From the NCBI RefSeq assembly GCF_020544465.1, contig NZ_CP066126.1:1364001-1428000 (forward strand): a stretch of 64,000 bases of DNA, read 5' to 3'. This DNA comes from Chromobacterium rhizoryzae. GTDB taxonomy: Bacteria > Pseudomonadota > Gammaproteobacteria > Burkholderiales > Chromobacteriaceae. This document shows, piece after piece, positions 14,137 to 23,361 of this stretch. Within the stretch, counting starts at the first letter, position 1. The number at the start of each line of letters is the position of its first letter. The translations under genes were made by a program, and so were the position numbers. The notes beneath the pieces are model-generated. The model searched no databases. It had not been told where the DNA came from and saw only the letters and a list, made by a program, of their open reading frames with translations.

Positions 14137-16665
14137 TCAAGCCAGCATGGGATGGTGGAAGCGATAGGTCCTGCCACGTTCGTTTAACACGCTCAGGCGA
14201 CCTAAGGCCTCCGAATCTCCTAATCCCGCTCGCCGCAGTGCACCATACAACAGGTAAAACTCGGTTTCGAGGTCACCCGCGAAGATCCCTGGGTCGTCAG
14301 AGCCGAGGCACACCATGATCTCCGGGTCGCCTTCTTCGACGTATCCTGGAACTCGCATCCAGCGCAGCGAGTGGTGCTCGTCAATGTTGTGGTACTGACT
14401 AATACGGACATTACTTGAAGGCATAGTCTCGATGAGGACTCCACGATCGGCCACATGCTGCATGAGAGCCTGCTGCAATTGGACGTAGGTTGGTGCATCT
14501 AGGAAGTGAGCCTCCTTGGCGATCAGTTCGTCCGAGCACGCTTGCACACTCTCGTCGCTCAACCACCTCCATAGTAATCCGACGGGTTGAGGTTGGCTCT
14601 GGCACGCTGACCAGACCAGTTCTGTCTCCTCTCGCCAAAGTTCGCTCAAGGACATGTGGTGCGAGTTTCCCTCTCCCGTTTGCTGTCGCATCAGGTCGTA
14701 GCGACTTAACCCTCTAAGCGCCATCGCGCGCTCCACATCACGAGCCGCCAGCGAGCGCCCGAAAATCTGTTCAGCAACTTCCTCCAGTTCTCGTTGGAGC
14801 CGGAAAGCACACGCCTGGGTCCCTGGCCTATCCCGCAGAAGTTGCCACGCGGCCAGCACACCCAGCATCCACTCGCCACGGGACAGAATGATCGTGGCCG
14901 GCATCCGCTCGAGCCACAGGCTTGGTCGGATTCCCATGACCGTGCCGTGCCCGATGCGGTCGCCGTCGCGCAGATCCAGCAGGGTCAATGCTTCCCACAT
15001 AGTAGCGATCCCCGACAGCAGGTGACGAAAATCCTCTCCTGCATGGTAAGTGTGTCGGGTCAGGCCTGCTCGCCGGCAGACACGGAAAATAGAGGCGAAT
15101 ACATCTGGTGGCGCATGCAGTTCGTTAGCAGCGGCATCAATGCCCCGTACCCAGGTCTGGAGTCGAGGCCACCGGGCGAGCACCGAAAGCATTACGCCCG
15201 TCATCCGACGCAACTGAAGATCGAGCGGGTAGTGGCGGAAAGGGCCCGCTTGGTGCATCTGCGCTGGAGGCCAAGGCTGTTTGATGAAGTGTGCCACAAG
15301 CGTTAGGCGGTGGATGCTTCGGTGCCGAATGATCGGCCACTGGAAATATCGATCCAGCTCGGCCAATAAAGCTGAGAGGGTGCGGGGAGGCCTGCCGTGC
15401 GAGCGCCCGATGTCTGCAGTGTCACTCAGGTATTTGAGGTAGCCGCCCAGGATGGCCTTAAAGAGCTTGTAAGCCTTCACTGGGGTATCCTTGGGTGCGA
15501 AGCGACCCTCCAGATACCCGACCGTGCTGGTCGCCGACCGGGGCCCATGCATCGCGTGGAAGCGCGTTCGATAGTCCCGTTCTGCAGGCTCGCGGAGTTC
15601 CGTTAGAGTGAACTTCTGGAACTGGTCAAAGCCGTACTGTGCCTCGCTCTGGACGAGCAATCGATAGTATTCGTTCGACAGTAGCAAGTAGGCGTGAAAC
15701 ATGCGGGTCAGCTGCACGCTCGGCCGTTGCAGGAGCCTAGAGACGAGACCGGCCATCCAAGTAAGTTCGTCTTCGATATCAGGTTCGTTTCGCCACGATG
15801 GAGCCGGCTCTCGCAGGCCTATAGACCATTCGTCGTTGCCTGCGGAGGACAAGTATTGACAAGATGTGGGCAGGAGCACTTTCGGTGTGATCATGTCTTT
15901 AGCGGCACCGACGAGCCATGCTCGAAGACGGCTCGCGGTCCGCAGGTGCTGATAGAAGACCTGCGGCGTCAGCTCGGGATTCGCCTGCCCGACCAGTTCG
16001 CGAATACGTCCGGAGTGTTTGCCACGGGTCCACGCGTCGACGAACTCTCGGGCCTCCGTGTGTGGATTGCGGATCGCGCGCAGCCAGCAGATCTCGGCAT
16101 GTGTGCTGCCGTTCAGATGTAAATGCGTCTCATGTAGTCCTTCCCGTTCCACATAGTCGGCGACTGGTGCCTCCTCCGGCCGGAGCAGGGGCAGGATCTG
16201 ACGTCGCCACGGGGAGGCCCCGCTATCGAACGAGACTGGTTGCAAGCGGGAGGAGCCGACCAGGGTGTACCGCCCGACACCAAGGGACACGTCTGCCGTG
16301 GCCTGGATCGGGAGCAAAGAGACCCGACTGGCCACGCCCTGCAGCCAGGAGCCAAAGAGATCGCGACGGATGCGCACCTCTCCATGCCGCAACTCCAGGA
16401 ATTCGTCGATGAGGGCATTTATCGCAGTGAGCAGGGTCCCTTGGTCAGGCTGCTGACGGGCAGTCAGGAACCTCCACGCCGAATCGAACACATGATCCGG
16501 GAAACGTGCCGCCCAGGGCTGATAGGCGAGATAGGTCGGCTCCCGCAACTCGGACCATTCCAGTGGGTGAGTGAAGGGCGTCTCCCAGGAGCGTCGCAGG
16601 ACTCGGTGGTCCGACAGCAGCAAGGCCGAGAGGAGCGAGCCGATAGATGCGGCCTGGGTGCTCAT
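14137..16665 (-). CDS. rdrB: RADAR adenosine deaminase RdrB
   Basis: An 842-residue protein with a complete adenosine-deaminase metal site spread over the chain: HLH at 181-183 (ETHLHLNGS), YHAGED at 540-545 (zinc His and proton-shuttle Glu), IGHGT at 571-575, SSN at 750-752 and GSDDP at 788-792 (zinc and catalytic Asp). Ordinary deaminases are about 350 residues; the long insertions match RdrB of the RADAR anti-phage system. RdrB assembles into a shell with the RdrA ATPase and deaminates adenosine in nucleotides or RNA after phage infection, stopping growth. Its ATG at 16665 overlaps the rdrA stop (ATGA), so the two are coupled. All catalytic residues appear intact. Confidence 0.92.
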   Translation of the reverse strand: MSTQAASIGSLLSALLLSDHRVLRRSWETPFTHPLEWSELREPTYLAYQPWAARFPDHVFDSAWRFLTARQQPDQGTLLTAINALIDEFLELRHGEVRIRRDLFGSWLQGVASRVSLLPIQATADVSLGVGRYTLVGSSRLQPVSFDSGASPWRRQILPLLRPEEAPVADYVEREGLHETHLHLNGSTHAEICWLRAIRNPHTEAREFVDAWTRGKHSGRIRELVGQANPELTPQVFYQHLRTASRLRAWLVGAAKDMITPKVLLPTSCQYLSSAGNDEWSIGLREPAPSWRNEPDIEDELTWMAGLVSRLLQRPSVQLTRMFHAYLLLSNEYYRLLVQSEAQYGFDQFQKFTLTELREPAERDYRTRFHAMHGPRSATSTVGYLEGRFAPKDTPVKAYKLFKAILGGYLKYLSDTADIGRSHGRPPRTLSALLAELDRYFQWPIIRHRSIHRLTLVAHFIKQPWPPAQMHQAGPFRHYPLDLQLRRMTGVMLSVLARWPRLQTWVRGIDAAANELHAPPDVFASIFRVCRRAGLTRHTYHAGEDFRHLLSGIATMWEALTLLDLRDGDRIGHGTVMGIRPSLWLERMPATIILSRGEWMLGVLAAWQLLRDRPGTQACAFRLQRELEEVAEQIFGRSLAARDVERAMALRGLSRYDLMRQQTGEGNSHHMSLSELWREETELVWSACQSQPQPVGLLWRWLSDESVQACSDELIAKEAHFLDAPTYVQLQQALMQHVADRGVLIETMPSSNVRISQYHNIDEHHSLRWMRVPGYVEEGDPEIMVCLGSDDPGIFAGDLETEFYLLYGALRRAGLGDSEALGRLSVLNERGRTYRFHHPMLA

Positions 16666-19298
16666 TCTGCGGGGGCCTCACCAGCGTCGCGTGGCTCCAT
16701 AGTGTTGGGTGCGGTTGATTGCGAACGAGTTCGCGTCTGTCCCGCTATAGAGACCTTCTTCATATGCCCAGCTAGCGCCTTGGGGCGCAGTAGCGCTTCA
16801 ATTGAAGCCGTCTCCATATTCTCGGGAAACAACTGCTTCAGCGTGTCGGCGTAGCCCAAGTGGACATCGAGTAGTCCCAGGAGCAGCGGGCATGTTGCCA
16901 CTATCGATGTCATAGGAAAATCGCGTCGTTGCGGCTGCATAGACTTGAGCTTGTCGACAAACCAAGAGGCCGAAGTTCGAGGATTGTTTCTGTCTACACG
17001 CAAATCTACGGTCGAAATGCTGGACGAGCCCGGGAGGTGATGCTCCGCCTCCTCGACCAGGAAGGCATTGATGACGCAGAGCGCAAAGATCTCCATCACT
17101 TCGCCGAAGTCAGCGTGAGGTCTCAACTCCTCGGAGGCCTTCTGTAGGCTGAAGAAGAGTCGTGTCCAGACTTTGCCGAGAAAAATGGCAGATGGAGAGG
17201 TCGCCTCAGCCAACTGCAGCGCATTTCGACGCCAGGCATCAATGTCCTCCCACAGCTTCTCTTGCTTAGAAGGTTCACTTCCAGGTTTTGCAGGTTTTGA
17301 TGCCTCCACGTCTCCCAAATCCGCGGTGCTTCCTTGAGGCGACCAGTTGGGGGCAGTCACAGTCAACGATGGATACGCACGTTCGAAGATTATGCGAGCT
17401 TCCTGATCACTTTCCGAATCCGCGGAAAGCAGCTTCTCGATGAGGCCAACGAGCGTGAAGATGGACCCATACGTGCGAGTGCCGGTGTTACTCGCAACGT
17501 CGACCATACTCAGCGCAAAGACAGGTAGCCGCTGGATCGCACTGGTTTCGACAGCAAGTCGGATCGCGGTTCGAGCCGTGTGCTCCGACTTACGCCCTTT
17601 CCGATTCAATCCGACAACGCCGGGGAGCACGACGCGGGCCTTAGGATTGATACTGTAAGGCAGGGCGATGACTGCAGTGGCACGCCGAGCCCAGTCAAGG
17701 CTGTCTTCCCGCCGGCCGATCCCCAGATACGATTTAAATTGATAGACGCGATCTAATGAAGGGGATAGGTCTTTCTCGCCAGGATGGGTGCGGGCGAGAG
17801 AGTAGAGCGAGACACTACCGGGCCCGCGTAATAGATAGCGTAACGCCATCCCTGGCCGTTCCGCACAGAAATTGGGTACTTCTGCCGCTAGGGCTGCGAA
17901 GCTGACCCTGATGTCCTGCTCTGCTGACATTGGGCGGAGATACGGCGCAGTATCAATGTCGCCATCCAGAAGAGACAGATCGAACACAGCTTGCGCCAAC
18001 GCGGGGAATTCTTGCGCAGCAATGGCGTCGGTGTCGACTGAGAACTTGTAGAGGCTGGTTAGTGCCAGGGCTTGCAGAGAGCGACAGAGCGCAGTCGATA
18101 GTTCGGCTGACCAAGATGCAGGCGCCAATGTGAGGGCTGAAGAGCCCCTCAGATACGGAGCACAGCTGGCCATGACCTGCAACACCGAGCGCAGAGGCTG
18201 TTTGAGCAGGAACTCAACATAGATAGCAACGTCGCCACTGGTTTTGACGCGCAATCCGCGCCGAACAATTGTCTGGACGACATCCTTAACATGGATCGGT
18301 TCGGTCCCCCAAGCGGGATGCGTAACCCGACAGTTCGCGCGAAGCATGACATTCCAGAGCGGCTGCAGTTGCATGCGCCTGTGGATCGGGAAGAGTTTGA
18401 GTAGGTACTGCTCTTCTAGGTGATCAATCATACGCAGGTACTGGGCTGACCGATCCCCTTGTATTGAACGGCGTTGAAGTTCTATGGCCGCCTCGCGCTT
18501 GCCAGCAACTGTCTGCGCGAAGTGCTGGCGCACGAGCAGCGAGTAGAGCTCAAGGTCACCTGTCACCAGAACCATTACGAGAGGGGCATCCAAGTATTTC
18601 CGGATACATTCCAACAGGCTGACCGCATGCGTGGAGTCCGTGTCGGCATCGTCGAATGCCAACATGAGCGCGCGTACGCCGAGGATACGGCAGGCCGTGG
18701 AAAACAGACAGTGCAGCTTCGTTCGCAGGTTCGTACTATCGCCGGCACGTTCCAGTCCCCATTCGAGGAACAGATCCGGGTCCAAATCGTTAAGAGGGTG
18801 GTAGTCCTTGGCGAACATGCTCAGGCCTCCGGCGACTCCCTTGAAAGTGCGGTGCCATTCTTCTCGTAGCTGTTCGTCTTGCGATCGGCACTGCGCTTTG
18901 AGAGCGTCGTCAACCCGCTTGCGAAGTTGTTGCAGTATCACAAGAAGGATAATCTCGCTGCGCTCAATGCGACTTGGATCGATCAGGTTGATGAAAGCAA
19001 GATGGCCATTCACCTGGGCGTCGTTCTCAAGGGCGACTTTTACCGAGCTAAGGAATGTCGACTTGCCCGCACCTCGTGTCCCATCCAGGAACTGTGTCCA
19101 GCCACTACCAGGGTCATACCTTGAGGCCGCTTCTGCGGTATCTAAGGTCTTGAGGTGTTTGATAACCTGATCTCGAAGGCGCTCGTAGTTCTCTCTGTGT
19201 ACGAGTTGGTCGATCGATAGCGCTTTGGCACTGTCCCCATGCTCGAGACGAATAAGTACTTCTGAGGATTTCTCTGGGGCGGCTGTGGGTTGGATCAA
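16662..19298 (-). CDS. rdrA: RADAR ATPase RdrA
   Basis: An 878-residue AAA+/KAP-like ATPase. Walker A is GTRGAGKST at residues 73-81 and Walker B is LMLAFDDAD at 211-219. Length and the coupled downstream deaminase gene identify it as RdrA, the ATPase that forms rings docking on RdrB and is needed for phage defence. It starts with TTG at 19298 preceded by GGGAG at a 7-bp spacing; no in-frame ATG fits better. The usual optional accessory membrane protein of some RADAR loci is not seen in the 499 bp upstream or downstream of rdrB. Base composition is less GC-rich than the host genes. Confidence 0.92.
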   Translation of the reverse strand: MIQPTAAPEKSSEVLIRLEHGDSAKALSIDQLVHRENYERLRDQVIKHLKTLDTAEAASRYDPGSGWTQFLDGTRGAGKSTFLSSVKVALENDAQVNGHLAFINLIDPSRIERSEIILLVILQQLRKRVDDALKAQCRSQDEQLREEWHRTFKGVAGGLSMFAKDYHPLNDLDPDLFLEWGLERAGDSTNLRTKLHCLFSTACRILGVRALMLAFDDADTDSTHAVSLLECIRKYLDAPLVMVLVTGDLELYSLLVRQHFAQTVAGKREAAIELQRRSIQGDRSAQYLRMIDHLEEQYLLKLFPIHRRMQLQPLWNVMLRANCRVTHPAWGTEPIHVKDVVQTIVRRGLRVKTSGDVAIYVEFLLKQPLRSVLQVMASCAPYLRGSSALTLAPASWSAELSTALCRSLQALALTSLYKFSVDTDAIAAQEFPALAQAVFDLSLLDGDIDTAPYLRPMSAEQDIRVSFAALAAEVPNFCAERPGMALRYLLRGPGSVSLYSLARTHPGEKDLSPSLDRVYQFKSYLGIGRREDSLDWARRATAVIALPYSINPKARVVLPGVVGLNRKGRKSEHTARTAIRLAVETSAIQRLPVFALSMVDVASNTGTRTYGSIFTLVGLIEKLLSADSESDQEARIIFERAYPSLTVTAPNWSPQGSTADLGDVEASKPAKPGSEPSKQEKLWEDIDAWRRNALQLAEATSPSAIFLGKVWTRLFFSLQKASEELRPHADFGEVMEIFALCVINAFLVEEAEHHLPGSSSISTVDLRVDRNNPRTSASWFVDKLKSMQPQRRDFPMTSIVATCPLLLGLLDVHLGYADTLKQLFPENMETASIEALLRPKALAGHMKKVSIAGQTRTRSQSTAPNTMEPRDAGEAPAE

Positions 19299-19797
19299 TG
19301 GGTATCTCCCGAGGTTTCAATCATGGGAGCCACTCCATACTTTCTCGACAGGCAGGTGCGGCCTGTTGGACTGTGCCGGGTTTGGTTGGGGTCCCAATCT
19401 TATGATTTTAGCATGACAGAATGATCATGGCCTATCCTGCTCATATGGAAAATGTGAGATAAGGCTGCCTCCGTCAAATTCACGGCAAAGAGCATACGAC
19501 GGCTTTGGCCGACGATCTGCCTTCGTCCTTTTCGAACCATCAGCAAGTTGGGTAAAGCTGTCCTCTGAAAACCAGATAAAAGATGACAACTGTCGCTTGG
19601 GAAGCAGCTGGACTGACCCAGCTCCTGTAGGCAATCCTGCCCTATGCATCGATTGCTGCCATAGCCTGAGAGTAATAGTTCACGATCAAGGCACCACTCG
19701 CTTTTCTGCGATCTCTCCCGAGATCATCGCCTTTCACCTTGTCATACATAGTGATTATGAGTTAAAAAAGACAATGGAATAATTTGGGCCTTTGGCA
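19299..19797. other. Intergenic region between rdrA and tcmP, no supported gene
   Basis: These ~500 bp lie between divergently transcribed genes and should contain both promoters. Small open frames (for example 19425-19649 on the minus strand) lack ribosome sites and recognisable features. An AT-rich stretch near 19385-19425 is the likely rdrA promoter area. No accessory RADAR membrane gene is visible. Confidence 0.4.
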
Positions 19798-20730
19798 ATG
19801 AGCGATTTGCACTACCACGGCTTTGGCGGTAACTGGACGGTGATCAAGCTGGAAATGCTGCAGCGCTACCTGGAGGCGTTTAACACCGCCCTGCAGGACA
19901 AGCCACTGCCTCGCTCGCCATTTAGGCGGGTGTTCATAGACGCCTTCGCCGGCACCGGCGAGTGCGCGATCAATCTTGATGGAAAAACCGTTCGGATCAG
20001 TGGCTCTGCCGAGCGAGCTCTCGAGGTCCAACCTGGCTTTGACGATTATTACTTCATCGATATCAAAGCCAAGCATGTCAAAGCACTCAACAAGCTGGCG
20101 CAGGCCTATCCTGGTAAACGAGTCGAGGTGTTGGCCGGGGACGGCAATGCTCGAGTCAGTGAGTTACTCCGGAAGATCAGTTGGAAGGATAGTCGCGCCG
20201 TCATGTTTCTGGATCCCTATGGAATGGCGGTGCGCTGGGAGACCTTGCAACAGATCGCGGCCACCAGTGCCATTGACCTCTGGTATCTATTCCCACTCAA
20301 CGCCGTGTGCCGGCAGGCAGCGAATCAGTTCGACAAGGTCGATGCCAGCAAGTCAGAAGCACTGACACGCTTGTTCGGCACGACTGATTGGATGAAGGAC
20401 TTTTACCGGGATACCGATCAAACTGACTTATTCGCGGCAGAAGAGACTGCAACAAAACGGCAACGGGTGCTCAGCCAAGACGAGATTCTGGCGTACATGC
20501 AACGACAGTTACATACCATCTTTCCGGTTGTGCTGGACCCAATCAAGCTACCAGATCAAGGGTCTCCCATATTTGCCTTGTTTTTTGCATCAGCCAACTC
20601 CAGCCCGAGTGCCGTTAAGCTCACCAAACGTATTGCCGGCCATCTGTTGAACATGCAGTTGACCGGGAAGCTAAAAACAAAGTCACTGCGTACTGGGCCA
20701 GTGATTGCCTCGGAAGGTTTATTTGGCTAG
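19798..20730 (+). CDS. tcmP: Three-Cys-motif partner protein TcmP (first copy)
   Basis: A 310-residue protein of the TcmP family. It begins HYHGFGGNWTVIKLEMLQRYL and carries a Rossmann-like methyltransferase pattern: FIDAFAGTGEC (motif I-like), YFIDIKAKH (acidic loop), VLAGDGNARV, and FLDPYGMAVRW, similar to the DPPY catalytic motif of nucleic-acid methyltransferases. The biochemical role of TcmP is unknown; methyl transfer is inference. The start is uncertain: ATG 19798 is preferred over TTG 19792. It converges on a second TcmP gene (44 bp apart), which sits in an operon with the three-Cys protein. Confidence 0.8.
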   Translation: MSDLHYHGFGGNWTVIKLEMLQRYLEAFNTALQDKPLPRSPFRRVFIDAFAGTGECAINLDGKTVRISGSAERALEVQPGFDDYYFIDIKAKHVKALNKLAQAYPGKRVEVLAGDGNARVSELLRKISWKDSRAVMFLDPYGMAVRWETLQQIAATSAIDLWYLFPLNAVCRQAANQFDKVDASKSEALTRLFGTTDWMKDFYRDTDQTDLFAAEETATKRQRVLSQDEILAYMQRQLHTIFPVVLDPIKLPDQGSPIFALFFASANSSPSAVKLTKRIAGHLLNMQLTGKLKTKSLRTGPVIASEGLFG

Positions 20731-20774
20731 TTTCTGGCACAAATTGGCTTTGTCATCTGTGCGAAGATTTGCCT

Positions 20775-22046
20775 TTAGATCAGCCGTATCTGAGGGGAAA
20801 ACTCAATCACATCATCCAGGTGATAATGTTTGGAATGTTGCCGCTTCCTGCCATCGGCACTGGTGATGATCACGTCGTTTGAGTGGTGTAGCAGCTTGGC
20901 CGCCTCGAGGAAATGTTGAGTTGAACCAGGTGACTGGCTAGCACAGGCATATACGAGTTGACCAAGCGGGATCGGTTGTCGCAACTCGGCCAATTGGTGG
21001 CCGAAATGTTCACGTAATCCGTCCACACATACGACCCGGGAAGTGTTGCCAAAGTCGAAGGTGTCTTGGCCTGTGTAAGTCTGATCCCGATTGGCATCGT
21101 AACCCTGGATGAATACTCCTGGCTCCAGCTCATGACCAAACTCTGTAGCATGCTGCCAGTGCAGATCCTTCATCACCTCATGAGCCTTGTAGTGTTTGGA
21201 GAGGTGGATTAGCCAATAGTCCCACTTATTCAGACCATGCGGCTTCACAAAGAAAAGCGTCGCATAGTGGGCGCCGGTTTCTTGTCGAATGCCGTGGGCG
21301 ATATAGCGCTGTAGGGTGCGACGCCAAGTCTGTTGTTCTTCGGCCTTAATTTGCTTGATATCTTCCCAGGGAATGTACTTGTCTAGGCCGACATGCTCAA
21401 CCGGCTTCCTGTTAGCCGCCCGATCCGACAAGAAGGTAATCATCGCGCCGACATTAAAGGTCAGGATCACTTCTGCACTCTTTAGAGAGTGCAAGATCTG
21501 CTTGATATAGGGCAGTGGCAAATCGTAGTAGTTGTACTGGTCGAGCACAAAAATAGCCCGCTCCCCCATCTTGCGTCGCCGGATTGTGTCAATCAGCCGT
21601 GGTAACTCTTTGAGAAAGTCACCACATTGTATCCTGGCACGCTGAGCATCATGGAAAGGTATGATTCCCTCTTCTGTGCGGCCATTCAGCCAATAACGTA
21701 GGTACTCGACAGTATCGGGGCAGATATCAATGAACTCATAATCGGCGCTGATATCACGGGGAATGGTCCGATCGAGATTGAGATGTGCGCGCGCTTCTTG
21801 CACGGCCCTCATCATCAGCAGAGGGGAGCCATCGACAGGTAGACCTCCCTCGTCCAGATAACAGCCACCGCCAGAGAAACCATCTACCAAGGTTAGTTGT
21901 AGCTTGGGGATGCTGGCGCGTTTCATCAGTGTCATGATGTAGTCGCGCACATAGGACTGAATGATCTTGTGTTTAACCGCGCTGTGTTGTTGCAGCACTG
22001 GAAGCGGGGCTCCCAATTTCCACAAATACTTGGTATTGGCTGTCAT
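20775..22046 (-). CDS. tcmP: Three-Cys-motif partner protein TcmP (second, longer copy)
   Basis: A 423-residue TcmP-like protein: KYLWKLGAPLPVLQQHSAVKHKII at the N-terminus, LVDGFSGGGCYLDEGG (nucleotide/SAM-loop-like), YEFIDICPDTVEYL, and FVLDQYNYYDLP where the first copy has FLDPYG. It shares little identity with the first copy, so this is an old paralogue rather than a recent duplication. ATG 22046 is chosen; an upstream extension to 22103 overlaps the DUF5131 gene. It follows the DUF5131 gene by 20 bp on the same strand and is presumably its direct partner. Activity is unknown. Confidence 0.75.
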   Translation of the reverse strand: MTANTKYLWKLGAPLPVLQQHSAVKHKIIQSYVRDYIMTLMKRASIPKLQLTLVDGFSGGGCYLDEGGLPVDGSPLLMMRAVQEARAHLNLDRTIPRDISADYEFIDICPDTVEYLRYWLNGRTEEGIIPFHDAQRARIQCGDFLKELPRLIDTIRRRKMGERAIFVLDQYNYYDLPLPYIKQILHSLKSAEVILTFNVGAMITFLSDRAANRKPVEHVGLDKYIPWEDIKQIKAEEQQTWRRTLQRYIAHGIRQETGAHYATLFFVKPHGLNKWDYWLIHLSKHYKAHEVMKDLHWQHATEFGHELEPGVFIQGYDANRDQTYTGQDTFDFGNTSRVVCVDGLREHFGHQLAELRQPIPLGQLVYACASQSPGSTQHFLEAAKLLHHSNDVIITSADGRKRQHSKHYHLDDVIEFSPQIRLI

Positions 22047-22066
22047 CCAGTTCTGGTTTCTCGGTC

Positions 22067-22813
22067 TTAGATTCGTTGTTCTACATCCGGCATCTGGTCC
22101 CACGTGCGGCCATGTAGTTCACGACCGTTGTACTTCTTAGCACGTTTCACGCCATCGGCACCCCAGCCACCCCACTGCTTGAAAAAGAACGCAACACCGG
22201 CGTCTTCGCATTGGCCACGAATCGAGTCGACCCAGTCGATTTTCATCGGCCGTGCTTTAGGCCCGGATTCCCCACCCACGATTACCCAATGGATGTTGGT
22301 TAGATCCAGCGCGCCGACATCCTCAAGCAGCGGTTCAACGGAGAGGAAGCGGATTGCTGCGTCGACACGGCGAAGGTGATCAATGCGCGGTACGCCGTAT
22401 TTGCGATCCTCAACCGACACGCCTAACCAAGCATTGCTTGGAGCGGTTTTACCGGTAAAGAACGCCTCCAGACGATCTGCCCGTTTGGTCAGGATCTGGA
22501 ATGTATGCCAGTGGGCGCGTTCGATAACGTCAAAGACCTTAGCCACATAGTCGAACGGCACGTCTTCATGAAACAGATCCGACATTGAGTTCACGAAGTA
22601 GGTGGTCGACGTTTTACGCTTCAGTGGGTCATCCAAGCGTTGTGGCAACAGCGTCAATTCGAAACCGTTCTCGTAGCCGGGAGTCTTCATCGCTTGTAAT
22701 CGACCAGCCATACCCTCTGCGTAGCAGTGCTTGCACCCCGGGGAAATCTTGGTGCACCCCACTGTCGGGTTCCAAGTTCGCTCAGTCCACTCTATTTTGC
22801 TTACCGTTGTCAT
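22067..22813 (-). CDS. DUF5131 (phage Gp37/Gp68 family) three-Cys-motif protein
   Basis: A 248-residue protein with the cysteine signature at C20, C27 and C30 (VGCTKISPGCKHCYAEG) and the following family blocks: TYFVNSMSDLFHEDVP, TFQILTKRADRL, WLGVSVED, RFLSVEPLLEDVG, VIVGGESGPKARPM and FFFKQWGG. The barrel-like pattern and clustered cysteines resemble radical-SAM proteins, suggesting an iron-sulfur cluster, though the spacing differs from the classical CxxxCxxC. Members are found in phages and genomic islands next to TcmP. It overlaps the small upstream gene by ATGA at 22810-22813. The function is not established. Confidence 0.85.
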   Translation of the reverse strand: MTTVSKIEWTERTWNPTVGCTKISPGCKHCYAEGMAGRLQAMKTPGYENGFELTLLPQRLDDPLKRKTSTTYFVNSMSDLFHEDVPFDYVAKVFDVIERAHWHTFQILTKRADRLEAFFTGKTAPSNAWLGVSVEDRKYGVPRIDHLRRVDAAIRFLSVEPLLEDVGALDLTNIHWVIVGGESGPKARPMKIDWVDSIRGQCEDAGVAFFFKQWGGWGADGVKRAKKYNGRELHGRTWDQMPDVEQRI

Positions 22814-23046
22814 AATTGCACCTCATTATCGCGATTTTGTAACTCTCTCTGCAACTTGGCAATCGCCAACTCCAGTATTTCTGCCTGACCTAGCCTCAAG
22901 GTCTTTCTGAGCTCCGCTAGGTTCTGCATAGCTTCTCCCGGTAACCATGTCTGTAGACGTGCAAAACCTTCTTTGCGCCGGCGCTTGCGATATCCATCCT
23001 GGGCTGTGGCCAGTTGCTGCTTTCGAGTTTTTGTCATGTGCTGCAC
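22810..23046 (-). CDS. Small basic protein, probable DNA-binding regulator of the tcm operon
   Basis: A 78-residue (GTG 23046) or 75-residue (ATG 23037) protein, strongly basic at its N-terminus (KTRKQQLATAQDGYRKRRRKEG) with a later helical region LGQAEILELAIAKLQREL like a ribbon-helix-helix second helix. It leads the operon with DUF5131 and TcmP and overlaps the DUF5131 start. A perfect palindrome GATTACACTGTAATC lies five bases before the GTG, which suggests autorepression. No family name can be given with certainty. Confidence 0.55.
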   Translation of the reverse strand: MQHMTKTRKQQLATAQDGYRKRRRKEGFARLQTWLPGEAMQNLAELRKTLRLGQAEILELAIAKLQRELQNRDNEVQL

Positions 23047-23051
23047 TCGTT

Positions 23052-23066
23052 GATTACACTGTAATC
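23052..23066. promoter_or_regulatory. Palindromic operator candidate upstream of the tcm operon
   Basis: GATTACACTGTAATC is a perfect 7+1+7 inverted repeat immediately upstream of the first gene of the minus-strand tcm operon. Position and symmetry suit a binding site for the small basic protein encoded by that gene. Confidence 0.5.
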
Positions 23067-23361
23067 ATACGTGAATTATGCCAAATGGAATATAAATTGC
23101 TGATGTTCATGAATTTTCTAAGTCGCTACGAAGGGAATTGCAACAGGTCACATCGATCTGTGGGCTGTTAATTGCTTAGCTTCTCAAGGCCGTCTTGAAC
23201 CCAGTGTGACTCACGAGGCATCTAGGCTGCTATATTCCCAAATGACACAGTTCTTAGTGTCTTAAGCACCTCGTTTGACACGTAGGTTTGGTTTTAGGGT
23301 TCTGCTATGGTATTTTTGAATCAGTTTCTGTCGTTAAGTCAATGATTTTTCTAAGGAAATT
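23067..23361. other. Intergenic region, divergent promoters only
   Basis: No gene is supported in these 295 bp between the minus-strand tcm operon and the plus-strand ribbon-helix-helix gene. The DNA is AT-richer than the host. TAAGGAAATT just before 23362 provides the ribosome site for the next gene. Confidence 0.35.

Noticed and set aside
19425..19649. Small open frame upstream of rdrA as a RADAR accessory gene
   Set aside because: It has no hydrophobic spans, no ribosome site and no resemblance to known accessory membrane proteins.
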